From the NCBI RefSeq assembly GCF_036670015.1, contig NZ_CP137636.1, positions 4,008,501 to 4,072,500 of the forward strand: 64,000 bases of DNA. The letters run 5' to 3'. Shown here one piece after another: positions 21,159-30,240 of the stretch. Every line of letters begins with the position of its first letter. The first letter of the stretch is position 1. The stretch comes from Niallia sp. XMNu-256. GTDB lineage: Bacteria > Bacillota > Bacilli > Bacillales > Cytobacillaceae. The notes beneath the pieces were generated by a model. That model ran no database searches. It was not told where the DNA came from and saw nothing but the letters and a program-made list of their open reading frames with translations. The position numbers and the translations under genes were made by a program.

Positions 21159-22031
21159 CTATTTTACAAACCCTAAAATCATTTCGCGGATCATCTTGCT
21201 TGCAGTGTTAACGGTTTGTTCGGATGAATCATAAACTGGAGCCACTTCAACTAAGTCAGCTCCAACGACTTTGACATTTGAGCGGGCAATTTCATGAATG
21301 GAAGCCAACAGTTCCTTTGATGTAATTCCTCCTGCGTCAACTGTGCCTGTACCAGGTGCATGGGCCGGATCTAACACATCAATATCAATGGTTACATAGA
21401 CAGGTCGACCTGATAGCTTTGGCAATACATCGGTAAGTGGTTTATGAACATCAAACTTGTAAATATGCATGCCCACTTCTTTTGCCCACTGAAATTCTTC
21501 CTTCATCCCTGACCGAATCCCAAAAGAATAAATGTTTCCTGGGCCGATTAATTCTGCGGCCTTGCGAATCGGAGTCGAGTGGGATAACGGCTCCCCTTCA
21601 TATTCCAAACGTAAATCGGTATGAGCATCCATATGAATGATCGCTAAATCTGGGTATTTTTTGTACATGGCTTTAATGACAGGCCAAGTGACTAAATGTT
21701 CGCCCCCCATCCCTAATGGGAACTTTCCATCTGCCAAAATTTGATCAACGTATTCCTCAATTAAATTTAAGCTTTTTTCTGGGTTTCCAAATGGCAGCGG
21801 AATATCCCCCGCATCAAAATATTTTACTTCTTCTAATTCACGATCCAAATATGGACTGTATTCCTCTAGTCCAACCGAAACCTCCCGAATTCGTGTTGGA
21901 CCAAAACGAGAGCCTGGGCGAAAACTAACTGTCCAATCCATTGGCATTCCATAGATCACCGCTTGACTATCTTTATAAGTGGGATAACTTTTAATAAAAA
22001 CATTTCCTGAATAAGCTTCATCAAATCGCAT
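21159..22031 (-). CDS. speB: Agmatinase
   Basis: Binuclear manganese hydrolase of the ureohydrolase family that turns agmatine into putrescine and urea, in polyamine synthesis. 290 aa. Metal ligands are visible: GGEHLVTWP (His), IIHMDAHTDLR (Asp, His, Asp) and VTIDIDVLDPAHAPGTGT (Asp, Asp). The frame runs 21 codons further, but AAAGGAGGTACATAC precedes ATG 22031 and MRFDEAYSGNVF is the family start. In B. subtilis speB follows speE (spermidine synthase) and lies divergent to pbpG; here the divergent pbpG is kept but no speE lies between, so speB is alone at this locus. Confidence 0.95.
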   Translation of the reverse strand: MRFDEAYSGNVFIKSYPTYKDSQAVIYGMPMDWTVSFRPGSRFGPTRIREVSVGLEEYSPYLDRELEEVKYFDAGDIPLPFGNPEKSLNLIEEYVDQILADGKFPLGMGGEHLVTWPVIKAMYKKYPDLAIIHMDAHTDLRLEYEGEPLSHSTPIRKAAELIGPGNIYSFGIRSGMKEEFQWAKEVGMHIYKFDVHKPLTDVLPKLSGRPVYVTIDIDVLDPAHAPGTGTVDAGGITSKELLASIHEIARSNVKVVGADLVEVAPVYDSSEQTVNTASKMIREMILGFVK

Positions 22032-22262
22032 GTATGTACCTCCTTTTTTTAAAATCCGGTTAGACAAAGGTTCCCTTAGTGTTCCCGAACGCAAAAAACA
22101 AACTCGGAAAAATTATAGATGAACAAACATGAATTGAAAAGAAAAACCTACAGATTCTGCTAAAAAATGTTTAAAAAATAGGAAACATTTTCATACTAAT
22201 ACTAACTAATCTTTATAGAGAGAAAAACGACTAACGCATTTTTATATAGGGGGTGATCAGCA

Positions 22263-24347
22263 ATGGAAATTATAACCGATCAACGTTTTCGCAAAACGAT
22301 GAAATATCTTCGTGCCTTGTTTTTTCTAGCCTGTATCGGCACAGCACTCATTGCCTTATGTATGGTTGGAGTTTTGACCTATGCCAAAGTGTTAGGTCCG
22401 CCCCCTCTCACCGTTCCGCAATCCACCTTATATTATGCGGATGATGGATCGATCATCGGAGAGAGTCACAATGGGCAAAAGCGGTATTGGGTGAACTTGG
22501 AGCACATTCATCCCCATTTAATCGACGCCACTCTTTCCATTGAAGATCGTAATTTTTACCATCACAATGGGTTTGATTATAAACGAATTGCCGGTGCTGC
22601 AATTGCCGACGTGAAAGCGATGGCTAAAGTGCAAGGAGCTAGTACAATCAGCCAGCAATTTGCCCGTAATCTTTATCTTGAACATGAAAAAACATGGAAG
22701 CGGAAGTTGAATGAGGCCTTTTATACGATCCGGCTTGAGATGAATTATTCCAAACAGGAAATTCTTGAAGGCTATTTAAATACCATTTACTATGGCAACG
22801 GTGCATATGGGGTCCAGGCTGCCAGTCAATATTACTTTGGCAAAGATGCCGCTGACTTAACGTTGGCCGAGGCCTCCATGTTAGCAGGCATTCCAAAAGG
22901 GCCAAGCATTTACTCGCCGCTTGCCAACCCAGACAAGGCAAAAGACCGGCAAGAGGTTATCTTGGCAGAGATGACGGAAAACGGATTAATTACTAAACAC
23001 CAACAAGAAATGGCTAAGAATGAGGAGTTAACACTAGTTGGCGAGCATCAACATAATGCTTTAATTACCGCTCCCTACTTTCAAGATTCAGTTCGCCAAA
23101 TCTTAAAAAATGATTTACAAATCGATGAACGAACAATTGCCCTTGGTGGTTTAAAGGTTTACACCACTTTAAACTTAGACCAACAAAAAATTGCAGAAGA
23201 AGTGATTGAAACAAGAATGACCGAGAACTCTGATATTCAAGTCGGATTTGTGGCGATGGATCCGAAATCTGGGTATGTGAAGGCGATGGTCGGTGGCAGG
23301 GATTATACGGAGAGCCCCTTTAACCGTGTAACTCAGGCAGTAAGGCAGCCAGGCTCAACGTTAAAACCACTGCTTTATTATGCTGCTCTGGAACAAGGCT
23401 TTACCCCTGCTACGAATATGTTTAGCACGAAAACGACCTTCCGATTTGATGATGATCGAGCGGAATACACTCCGCATAATTTTAATAATCAGTATGCGGA
23501 AGATAATGTGACGATGGCCCAGGCACTTGCAGTATCAGACAACGTTTATGCAGTCAAAACTCATTTATTTTTAGGTGAAGAAACTTTGGTTGAAACCGCC
23601 AAGCGATTCGGAATCTCCACTGATATGGTCAAAGTTCCTTCACTGGCCCTTGGCACGTCAGGGGTTAAAGTGATTGAAATGGCAAACGCCTATAGTTTGT
23701 TTGCTAATGGTGGAAAACAAGTTGAACCTGTGATGATCAAGCGCGTTGAAAATCATAAAGGGGATATTATTTACGAACATCACAAAGAGTCGAAAGTAGT
23801 GTTGCAACCCCAATTAGCCTTTGTGATGACCCATATGATGACGGGAATGTTCGATAAAAAACTAAACGGTTATGCGAGCGTAACAGGCAATTCTATGCTA
23901 AAAGAGGTTACACGAACCTATGCCGGTAAATCCGGTTCAACAGGTGGAGACCGTTGGATGATTGGTTATACGCCACAGCTCGTATCAGCGGTTTGGACTG
24001 GATATGATGATGGCCGCGAACTTGAGCTAACCGTTGATAAAACGTATGCAAAAAAGATATGGGTTCAATTTATGGAAAAGGCCCTACATGATAAGCCAGT
24101 TAAAGCCTTTAAAGCTCCGGAGGGAACGGTCGGTGTCTACATGGATCCTGCTACCGGGAAACTAGCAACCGAAGATTGTCCAGTACGGAGATTTACCTAT
24201 TTTGCAACCGGAACAGAACCCACTGAATATTGTACAGAACACTTATATCAGCATGAGTCATCAAAGGATGGTAAAAAGCCTCCTGCTTCTCCTAAGGACG
24301 AAAAGCCGAAGATCCCTTGGTATAAAAAGGTTCTTCCGTGGACGTAA
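22263..24347 (+). CDS. pbpG: Class A penicillin-binding protein, PbpG type
   Basis: Bifunctional peptidoglycan synthase (694 aa): one N-terminal membrane helix (ALFFLACIGTALIALCMVGVLTYA), a GT51 glycosyltransferase domain (~60-240; SIEDRNFYHHNGFD with catalytic Glu, GASTISQQFARNLYL, NTIYYGNGAYGVQAAS) and a transpeptidase domain (~320-650) with SxxK as GSTLKP, SxN as SDN (VSDNVYAVKT) and KSG as GKSGSTGGD. The usual third box is KTG; KSG is a mild variant. RBS ATAGGGGGTGATCAGCA. Position divergent to speB matches B. subtilis ywhE/pbpG, a forespore enzyme; so a sporulation role is likely. The C-terminus is Lys/Pro rich. Confidence 0.94.
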   Translation: MEIITDQRFRKTMKYLRALFFLACIGTALIALCMVGVLTYAKVLGPPPLTVPQSTLYYADDGSIIGESHNGQKRYWVNLEHIHPHLIDATLSIEDRNFYHHNGFDYKRIAGAAIADVKAMAKVQGASTISQQFARNLYLEHEKTWKRKLNEAFYTIRLEMNYSKQEILEGYLNTIYYGNGAYGVQAASQYYFGKDAADLTLAEASMLAGIPKGPSIYSPLANPDKAKDRQEVILAEMTENGLITKHQQEMAKNEELTLVGEHQHNALITAPYFQDSVRQILKNDLQIDERTIALGGLKVYTTLNLDQQKIAEEVIETRMTENSDIQVGFVAMDPKSGYVKAMVGGRDYTESPFNRVTQAVRQPGSTLKPLLYYAALEQGFTPATNMFSTKTTFRFDDDRAEYTPHNFNNQYAEDNVTMAQALAVSDNVYAVKTHLFLGEETLVETAKRFGISTDMVKVPSLALGTSGVKVIEMANAYSLFANGGKQVEPVMIKRVENHKGDIIYEHHKESKVVLQPQLAFVMTHMMTGMFDKKLNGYASVTGNSMLKEVTRTYAGKSGSTGGDRWMIGYTPQLVSAVWTGYDDGRELELTVDKTYAKKIWVQFMEKALHDKPVKAFKAPEGTVGVYMDPATGKLATEDCPVRRFTYFATGTEPTEYCTEHLYQHESSKDGKKPPASPKDEKPKIPWYKKVLPWT

Positions 24348-24493
24348 AAGAATGAGCCGCTGTTTGAAATCGATTGAGGTTTCAGGCCGCGGATTTTTTT
24401 GTGTTAGGCGGGATCCTGCCAATTTTACGCCCAACGCTGCATTTTGGCTATTAACACGTTATACCCCGTTTTTTTATGTATCTCTTTATTTTT

Positions 24494-24765
24494 GCTGTTA
24501 TCCACCATTCGATAAAAGCAAATTCACACTCCTACCTCTATTTTTGCTGTTATCCCCCCTCTGATAAAAGCAAATTCGCGCTCCTACCCCTATTTTTGCT
24601 GCTATCACTCCTCCGATAAAAGCAAATTCGCACTCCTACCTCTATTTTTTCTGTTATCCACCCTCTGATAAAAGCAATTTCACGCTCCTATCCCTATTTT
24701 TGCTGCTATCACTCCACCGATAAACGCAACTTCCCCTGACCACTCCAGCGATCACCGCTATCAGA
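24494..24765. repeat. 52-bp tandem array, six units (family A)
   Basis: The word GCTGTTATC or GCTGCTATC starts at 24494, 24546, 24598, 24650 (first base changed) and 24702, with a decayed copy (ACCGCTATC) at 24754: an exact 52-bp period. Most units can fold as TTTGCTGTTATC...GATAAAAGCAAA. It lies between the convergent pbpG and ywhD, as the related array at 4287 lies between convergent genes. Confidence 0.85.
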
Positions 24766-24785
24766 GCTAACTAACGATCCATTCA

Positions 24786-24820
24786 ACAAAAAAACCACTA
24801 TTTCATCGAAAAATAGTGGC
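24786..24820 (-). terminator. Terminator after ywhD
   Basis: Minus strand CCACTATTT-TTCGATG-AAATAGTGG followed by TTTTTTT; a clean 9-bp stem 20 nt beyond the ywhD stop. Confidence 0.85.
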
Positions 24821-24839
24821 CAACCTAAATATTCTAATC

Positions 24840-25349
24840 CTATCCCAGCAAATCATCCTTTAATTTCTGCGAAGAGCTTTCCCACATATCGGCATTATGG
24901 TTTTTCAAAAAGTCGCGTAATACCACTTTGGACTTTTCATCCATATGATCGACAATTATATGTCGCTTGATGGATTTGTCCATACGATTCACATGCTCAG
25001 GCAAAGACTTGTATCCTCTGCGGATCGAGCGGTCAACCGTCATTTCACAAGCGGTGACGCCCGCGTAATAAGGACCTTCTTCCGCACGGTCAATGGTTAC
25101 CCACACAAGCCAATACGGCCTTCCATTTGGAACTTCCTCTTTATTAGGCAGGAACTTAATTCCCTTTTCCACTACACTGCGGGCATGTAACGCACCGATA
25201 TCAATGATCGCTTCACATTCATCCACATCAATAATAACCGGAGAGACATTATTAAGGCTGAGAACGCCTTTTCCAAACCCTTTATGCCCATCCATCGGGT
25301 CATTTTTAATAATATTAAACTGAACTTTCCTTTTTTTCTTTTCTTCCAT
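24840..25349 (-). CDS. ywhD: YwhD family protein
   Basis: 169-aa protein of the YwhD family, restricted to Bacilli and without known function. Highly conserved signature stretches are present: FNIIKNDPMDGHKGFGKG, LSLNNVSPVIIDVDE, DIGALHARSVVEKGIKFLP, PYWLVWVTIDR and YYAGVTACEMTVDR. No signal peptide or membrane helix. RBS AAGGGAGTTTTTATA before ATG. Neighbours ywhC and ywhB are as in B. subtilis. It is read in the same direction as ywhC, 111 nt away. Confidence 0.9.
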   Translation of the reverse strand: MEEKKKRKVQFNIIKNDPMDGHKGFGKGVLSLNNVSPVIIDVDECEAIIDIGALHARSVVEKGIKFLPNKEEVPNGRPYWLVWVTIDRAEEGPYYAGVTACEMTVDRSIRRGYKSLPEHVNRMDKSIKRHIIVDHMDEKSKVVLRDFLKNHNADMWESSSQKLKDDLLG

Positions 25350-25460
25350 TATAAAAACTCCCTTTCTCTATTCTGTTGAAAAGTTATCTAGTACTTCATT
25401 ATGTGATTAACTGAATCTCTTTATGAACACACTGCCTGTCCAAAAAAGGATCATATCGCT

Positions 25461-26126
25461 TTAAAAAAACCACCCCTGGAAAAAGTCATTTAACCCGCCT
25501 ACTAACCACGGCAAGACAGTCCCAAAAATCGGTTGGATGGTATATCGATCAAGTGGGGTTAGTACTAAAATTAAAAAGATTAACATGCCATATTGTTCAA
25601 ACTGGGTCATCTTGGCGCGAACATCCATAGGTGCCAGATCCTCAATAATCCGGTAGCCATCTAACGGTGGTATCGGCAACAAGTTAAACACAAATAACAC
25701 TGCATTTAACCCAATAAAAATATTAAAAAAGTCTGAAACGAACGAAGGCAGACTTGCGGCAGCCCCTGAGGCCAGCAATCCGTACCAAATGAGGAACCCA
25801 AGACAAACTAAGATCAAGTTGCTTAACGGTCCTGCAAATGAGACTAAAATTCCTGCCAATCGCGGCTTTTTAAAGAAAAATCGGTTAACCGGAACCGGGC
25901 GAGCCCAGCCAAATCCGGCAATAAAAATTAGGATTGTACCAATTGGATCCAAATGAGAAATCGGATTCAAAGTTAATCTTCCTTGATTCTTAGCCGTGTC
26001 ATCACCAAATTTCCAAGCTGTAAAAGCATGGGCAAATTCATGAACCGAAAAGGCAATAATCAAGGTGATCGCTACATACGGGATCTGTTCCAATGGGTAG
26101 GCTAAAAAACTTGAGAATCCATCCAA
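25461..26126 (-). CDS. ywhC: Site-2 protease family membrane metalloprotease YwhC
   Basis: Intramembrane zinc peptidase of family M50, 221 aa with about five membrane helices. The zinc motif is HEFAH (His29-Glu30...His33) in the first helix and the third ligand sits in LLPIPPLDGYRI. The conserved NPISHLDPIGTILIFIAGFGWARPVPVN block follows. The frame opens at ATG 26171, but AAGGAG is 8 nt before TTG 26126, which gives MDGFSSFLAYPLEQIP like homologues. Substrate unknown; it is the small, PDZ-less type rather than RasP or SpoIVFB. Confidence 0.92.
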   Translation of the reverse strand: MDGFSSFLAYPLEQIPYVAITLIIAFSVHEFAHAFTAWKFGDDTAKNQGRLTLNPISHLDPIGTILIFIAGFGWARPVPVNRFFFKKPRLAGILVSFAGPLSNLILVCLGFLIWYGLLASGAAASLPSFVSDFFNIFIGLNAVLFVFNLLPIPPLDGYRIIEDLAPMDVRAKMTQFEQYGMLIFLILVLTPLDRYTIQPIFGTVLPWLVGGLNDFFQGWFF

Positions 26127-26295
26127 CGGCAAAACTCCTTTGCATTTAACTTTTCGCGCTAATCTAATCAAAATTATACATGATTACTGAGATAAAGTGA
26201 AAATTGAAGCTATCGTCCCTTCTTGCGACTTGCTTATCACGAATAGTTATGGAAAACTAGACCATGTTAATAAAAAAACTAGGAGGTCCATACAA

Positions 26296-26481
26296 ATGCC
26301 ATATGTAACCGTGAAAATGCTAGAGGGCAGAACAGTCGAACAAAAAAGAGCATTAGTTGAAAAAGTAACAGAAGCGGTTGTTGAAACAACGGGAGCGACA
26401 AGAGAAAAGGTCACTGTTTTCATCGAGGAAATGAACAAAAACGATTACGGGACAGGTGGAAAGCTTTTTAGCGATCAATAA
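26296..26481 (+). CDS. ywhB: 4-oxalocrotonate tautomerase family protein YwhB
   Basis: 61-residue tautomerase whose N-terminal proline (after Met removal; MPYVTVKMLEGR) is the catalytic base in 2-hydroxymuconate tautomerisation. EQKRALVEKVTEAVVETTG and VTVFIEEMNKNDYGTGGK are the family helix and strand. AGGAGGTCCATACAA precedes ATG 26296; the longer open frame upstream has no ribosome site. The physiological substrate in Bacilli is unknown. It is a single gene divergent from ywhC. Confidence 0.92.
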   Translation: MPYVTVKMLEGRTVEQKRALVEKVTEAVVETTGATREKVTVFIEEMNKNDYGTGGKLFSDQ

Positions 26482-26503
26482 AAAGCCGTTTCTTCGTATC
26501 AAA

Positions 26504-26552
26504 AAAGAGGAGCCTGATCGCCTATGAAAAGATAGGTGATCGACTCCTCTTT
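26504..26552. terminator. Bidirectional terminator between ywhB and ywgA
   Basis: AAAGAGGAG-C-CTGATCGCCTAT and ATAGGTGATC-GA-CTCCTCTTT form a stem of about 20 bp with a GAAAAG loop. A runs before and T's after let it act on both strands. Confidence 0.85.
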
Positions 26553-26561
26553 ATTCATCCA

Positions 26562-27071
26562 TTAAACAAGCTGAACTTTCCCTTTTAAAGTCTCAATATA
26601 TTCATAAGCTTGGTCCACTTCTTCTACTGTATATCGCTGTTTGCTTTTTAATGTAAACACTTTGTCTTGGACCTCTTCACGCGGTAAATTATTAAAATAT
26701 AAAACCGTTGAAACGAGTTCAAGGAATCTCGCATTTTGACCATTCATATCGATCATACAATCTTGCAAATGGGGGATATCCATTTTATTCACAGCTAAAA
26801 ATTGCTTGCCATCCTCTGTTAGCGTATAACGATATTGGTAGTAACCACCTTTTTTCTCTTTGACTTCATTGAGAAAGCCCATATTACAAAGCTCCTCAAT
26901 TCGAAGTGTGAGCTCCTCTGAATAGGGGCCAAAAAAATGAAACTGGAATTTCTCCGCAAATGGAAAGGTTAATTTTTTCGCAATAAAAATCATCTTTTGC
27001 AACTTTTTTCTGCCGATAATTTCACCAGACTCAGCAATCGCATGCATGATTTTAGTGTGATCCTCTAACAT
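26562..27071 (-). CDS. ywgA: YwgA family protein
   Basis: 169-aa cytosolic protein of the YwgA family of Bacilli. The fold prediction from sequence is a winged-helix-like N-terminus (IMHAIAESGEIIGRKKLQKMIFIAKKL) followed by FQFHFFGPYSEELTLRIEEL and a helical tail; this arrangement recalls the Panacea/SocA-like domain, but that is a guess. Start at ATG 27071 because TAGGAG stands 8 nt upstream; the open frame continues 11 codons. It lies 42 nt downstream of ywfO and is probably co-transcribed with it. Confidence 0.8.
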   Translation of the reverse strand: MLEDHTKIMHAIAESGEIIGRKKLQKMIFIAKKLTFPFAEKFQFHFFGPYSEELTLRIEELCNMGFLNEVKEKKGGYYQYRYTLTEDGKQFLAVNKMDIPHLQDCMIDMNGQNARFLELVSTVLYFNNLPREEVQDKVFTLKSKQRYTVEEVDQAYEYIETLKGKVQLV

Positions 27072-27113
27072 TCGTTCAACTCCTACCTTTTCCCATCTCT
27101 TCATATAGTGCCA

Positions 27114-28424
27114 TTAGTCACGATCTGCTAAATCTAAAAGTTCACGAATTTGCTTCTTAATATTCCCTTTTGAACGATTATCATATAAAAAGTCGGCTGG
27201 AAAATAGAGTTTGTGGTCTGTTCTCCTTTTTCCAGAAATCGCATCGACAATTTCTGATTCCCGTGAAAGCTCGTGAATGTCTCCATTTTTCATGAGTAAC
27301 CCAATAGGCAAGCGCTCTTCTTCCTCACCCGGCCGGTAAAAATCGTACGGCAAATCTGATGAAGAGTCGACAACCAAATAATAATCAGGGTCAATTCCCG
27401 CCTTCTCAAACAAGACCGAAAGCTCAGCAACCTTCCGATATTCTTTCGCCGGATCAAACTCCGCATACTTAAATAAGTTTCGATTGACGAAACGACGACA
27501 TAAATCACTCAAAATCGGGTCATCCTCATCCTGCCACATTTGAAAATAATACAGAATGACCGATTCATCTAACCTTAAATAATCCTCAAGGGTAATTTCT
27601 GATTCGAATAAGGAATAAAAGTGGATCGGATGATATTTAAAAGAATAATATTGTTCATGAAGCGCTTTTGCTCGGTGTAATATTTTCGTTAAAATAACCT
27701 CTGCACTGCGAGTCACCGGATGAAAATATACTTGCCAATACATTTGATAGCGACTCATAATATAATCCTCTACTGCATGCATGCCGCTTTTCTTAATGAC
27801 GACTTGATCCTCCAGCGGCCTCATCACTCTCAGGATCCGCTCCATATCAAAATGACCATAACTTACACCCGTAAAATAAGCGTCACGTTGCAAATAATCC
27901 ATCCGGTCTGCATCAATTTGACTCGAAATCAAGCTAACAACTAATTTATCTTTATATGTTTTGGCAATTACCTCTGCAACTTTTTTAGGGAAGTCAGCGT
28001 CTACCTTTTGTAAAACAGCATGAACCTCTGTATCTCCTAATATAATCGCTTGTGTAAATTGTTCATGGTCTAATTGGAATACCTTTTCGAAGGAATGTGA
28101 GAAAGGCCCATGCCCTAAATCGTGAAGCAATGCAGCACAAAGAGAAAGCAAGCGTTCTTCTTGGTTCCAACCAGGACGCCCCGCGAATACATCATCGACA
28201 ATACGCCGAATGATTTCATATACACCTAGAGAATGGTTAAACCGGCTATGTTCTGCACCGTGAAAAGTTAAATACGTTGTACCTAGCTGTTTGATTCTTC
28301 TTAACCGCTGGAACTCCTTTGTTCCAATCAAGTCCCAGATTACACGGTCACGCACATGCACATAACGATGAACAGGGTCTTTAAATACCTTCTCTTCTGA
28401 AAGCTTTTCTTGTGAATAGGCCAT
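27114..28424 (-). CDS. ywfO: HD-domain phosphohydrolase YwfO
   Basis: 436-aa HD-superfamily hydrolase related to dNTP triphosphohydrolases and SAMHD1. Metal-binding residues: HSRFNHSLGVYEI (first His) and LLHDLGHGPFSHSFE (His-Asp), with a further Asp in SSQIDADRMDYLQRDAYFTG. EDPVHRYVHVRD-like N-terminus (VFKDPVHRYVHV) is typical of YwfO. RBS AGAGGGAAGAAA before ATG. In B. subtilis it sits in the same place. The likely activity is removal of triphosphate from nucleotides; the exact substrate is not settled by sequence. Confidence 0.9.
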   Translation of the reverse strand: MAYSQEKLSEEKVFKDPVHRYVHVRDRVIWDLIGTKEFQRLRRIKQLGTTYLTFHGAEHSRFNHSLGVYEIIRRIVDDVFAGRPGWNQEERLLSLCAALLHDLGHGPFSHSFEKVFQLDHEQFTQAIILGDTEVHAVLQKVDADFPKKVAEVIAKTYKDKLVVSLISSQIDADRMDYLQRDAYFTGVSYGHFDMERILRVMRPLEDQVVIKKSGMHAVEDYIMSRYQMYWQVYFHPVTRSAEVILTKILHRAKALHEQYYSFKYHPIHFYSLFESEITLEDYLRLDESVILYYFQMWQDEDDPILSDLCRRFVNRNLFKYAEFDPAKEYRKVAELSVLFEKAGIDPDYYLVVDSSSDLPYDFYRPGEEEERLPIGLLMKNGDIHELSRESEIVDAISGKRRTDHKLYFPADFLYDNRSKGNIKKQIRELLDLADRD

Positions 28425-28534
28425 TTTCTTCCCTCTTTCATTAGGTCATACCTTTCTAATCTATTCTCCATTACATTCCACAAATCCTTCCAATAATCGA
28501 CAAAAGCCAAACATGAGCTCACGTACATTTGCTA

Positions 28535-28778
28535 GATAAAGTGAAACTTCCATAAGTGGGGAGTTCCTTTATCTCTTACTGATGATTAGCTGAGGCTAGC
28601 AGGCCTGCTGGTCACACAGACGTTGCGGAAAGCGCATTTCATCTGTGTTCATTATTTCAGAGCTTTACGATCCATAATCCCCCAGTATCTTCTATTTTTG
28701 CAAATAGAATTTTGAAGCGGGTCTTACTTCCCGTTAGATCTGATAAAAGGAGAAAAACTCCCATAAATGGAAGTTCCG
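28535..28778 (-). repeat. E1 intergenic repeat, reverse orientation
   Basis: Reads GATAAAGTGAAACTTCCATAAGTGGGG (in pieces), CTGATGATTAGCTGAGG, CCAGCAGGCCTGCTGGTC, ACACAGACGTTGCGG, CATCTGTGTTCATTA, and ends GTCTTACTTCCCGTTA at 28736. A second copy of the E1 end in the opposite sense (CTCCCATAAATGGAAGTTCC) follows at 28757-28776, touching the DUF1450 stop. This is one of the fullest copies in the window. Confidence 0.75.
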
Positions 28779-28779
28779 G

Positions 28780-29004
28780 TTATTTTTTTAACTTCTTTTT
28801 AATTTTTTCCTCTAGCTCTTCTTCAGTCAAAGCCGCTAGTGGTCGATTATTGACAAACGCAAAGGTCTTTTTGCGACCTGGTCCGCAGTATGATTGACAG
28901 CCTATCTCAATACTTGCATCAGGATCAATCTTTTTCAATAAGGGGATTAATGTTTTCAAATTCACTGCCTGACAATCATCGCAGACTCGAAACTCTGTTG
29001 CCAT
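28780..29004 (-). CDS. DUF1450 family protein (YuzB-like)
   Basis: 74-residue protein of the DUF1450 family, small proteins with a thioredoxin-like ferredoxin fold. Four cysteines are spaced as C8-x2-C11 (VCDDCQA) and C36-x3-C40 ([10 protein letters not shown]), suggesting a metal or Fe-S site, which is inference. The C-terminus is Lys/Glu rich. No RBS stronger than GAAAGGGATG upstream. Function unknown in Bacilli. Confidence 0.8.
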   Translation of the reverse strand: MATEFRVCDDCQAVNLKTLIPLLKKIDPDASIEIGCQSYCGPGRKKTFAFVNNRPLAALTEEELEEKIKKKLKK

Positions 29005-29130
29005 TTATTCTACATCCCTTTCTATTAACCAACTCACTCTTCTATTAAGTAGTGAGTTTTAAAACATGCTTTTTTCACTATGAGGTATTTTACAGCTTAA
29101 TGTAGTGAATTGCAAGTTGACCTTTTTTCA

Positions 29131-29333
29131 GGCTTAACGGGCAGTAAGATCCCCACCTCAAGATTCTAAGTAAAATAAAAGAAGATAGGCGGGGGATCAA
29201 CTGTCCGTAAAGCTCCGATGGGTGAAATAAGATTTATCTTTGGGCTTTAGCCCTTAAATAAATCAATCAGGCTCTGCGTGACTAAATCAGTGTGGATGAA
29301 AGAAAACCCCCACTGATGGAAGTTTCACTTTAT
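29131..29333 (+). repeat. E1 intergenic repeat carrying module M
   Basis: Left end GGCTTAACGGGCAGTAAG and GATTCTAAG, then GGGGGATCAACTGTCCG and AAAGCTCCGA; right end CCCCCACTGATGGAAGTTTC. In place of the usual CAGACGTTGC/CCAGCAGG core it has a 46-bp module (29237-29282, starts TCTTTGGGCTTTAGCCC, ends GGCTCTGCGTGAC) that occurs again at 43681 in an unrelated repeat. The remaining gap to rsfA holds no gene. Confidence 0.75.
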
Positions 29334-29462
29334 TGAAAAATTTTTACAAATATAATCTACTATCCTTTTAATCACTGTATAAGACTTCTTAAAGTTGGAC
29401 ATCATGAAGATAACGAAATTATTTTATAAAATAAAAAACTACTTTAATGGGAGTTGAAGAAA

Positions 29463-30215
29463 TTGAAAGTAAGACAAGATGCATGGACAGAAGAAGATGA
29501 TTTACTACTAGCTGAAACGGTTCTAAGACATGTGAGAGAAGGCAGCACACAACTGAATGCCTTTGAAGAAGTAGGTGACAAGCTTAATAGAACCTCTGCG
29601 GCTTGTGGCTTCAGATGGAATGCAGTCGTAAGACATAACTATGAAAAAGCGTTGCAATTAGCGAAAAAGCAACGAAAGCAAAGACAAAGAATTCTCGGCA
29701 AAGACCAAGGTGGCAAAAAGAAACTATTATACTCACCACCACAACCTAGTATAGAAGAAATTGAGTCCATTGCTGTAACCCCAAGTGTAGAGATGCCGGT
29801 TCAACCTGAATTCCAAGAGTTTCCAAGCATGGAAGTCGAAATGAGCGAAGAAATGAGTGTTCCAGTACAAACAAATCCGGTGAACCCAACAACCGTGGCA
29901 CCAAATTCAGGTTCTATTGATTATGTTATTACTTATTTAGAAAACTTAAAACGTTCTAATCTACACCTTGATATTTTAAAAACGGAGAATGAAAGATTAA
30001 AACGTGAATTAGCAGACGCACGAGCAAAAAATAAAGAGCTAGAGATGAAAATTGAAGAAATGGAAGAAAACACAGGAATCATGCAAGAAGATTACGAGAC
30101 ATTAATGAAAATTATGAATCGTGCCCGCAAACTTGCCCTGTTTGAGGAAGAGGACCGTTCTAATACTACCTTTAAAATGGACCGAAATGGGAACTTAGAA
30201 AAGGTCGCTGAGTAG
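29463..30215 (+). CDS. rsfA: Prespore-specific transcription regulator RsfA
   Basis: 250-aa regulator of the RsfA family, made in the forespore under SigF in B. subtilis, where it fine-tunes spoIIR and other SigF genes. N-terminal Myb/SANT-like domain: [24 protein letters not shown] with the conserved Trp pattern and [22 protein letters not shown]; a Pro/Glu/Val-rich linker (~90-150); and a C-terminal coiled coil ([26 protein letters not shown]). TTG 29463 is chosen because GGGAG is 9 nt upstream; a TTG at 29454 touches it. Confirms a sporulating host. Confidence 0.92.
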   Translation: MKVRQDAWTEEDDLLLAETVLRHVREGSTQLNAFEEVGDKLNRTSAACGFRWNAVVRHNYEKALQLAKKQRKQRQRILGKDQGGKKKLLYSPPQPSIEEIESIAVTPSVEMPVQPEFQEFPSMEVEMSEEMSVPVQTNPVNPTTVAPNSGSIDYVITYLENLKRSNLHLDILKTENERLKRELADARAKNKELEMKIEEMEENTGIMQEDYETLMKIMNRARKLALFEEEDRSNTTFKMDRNGNLEKVAE

Positions 30216-30240
30216 GAGATTGGCAACAATTCCTTTATGA

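Noticed and set aside
22169-22198. SigF/SigG promoter for pbpG (GTTTA ... CATACTA)
   Set aside because: The -10-like CATACTA is good, but the spacing of 18 nt to GTTTA is off and other -35 options are weak.
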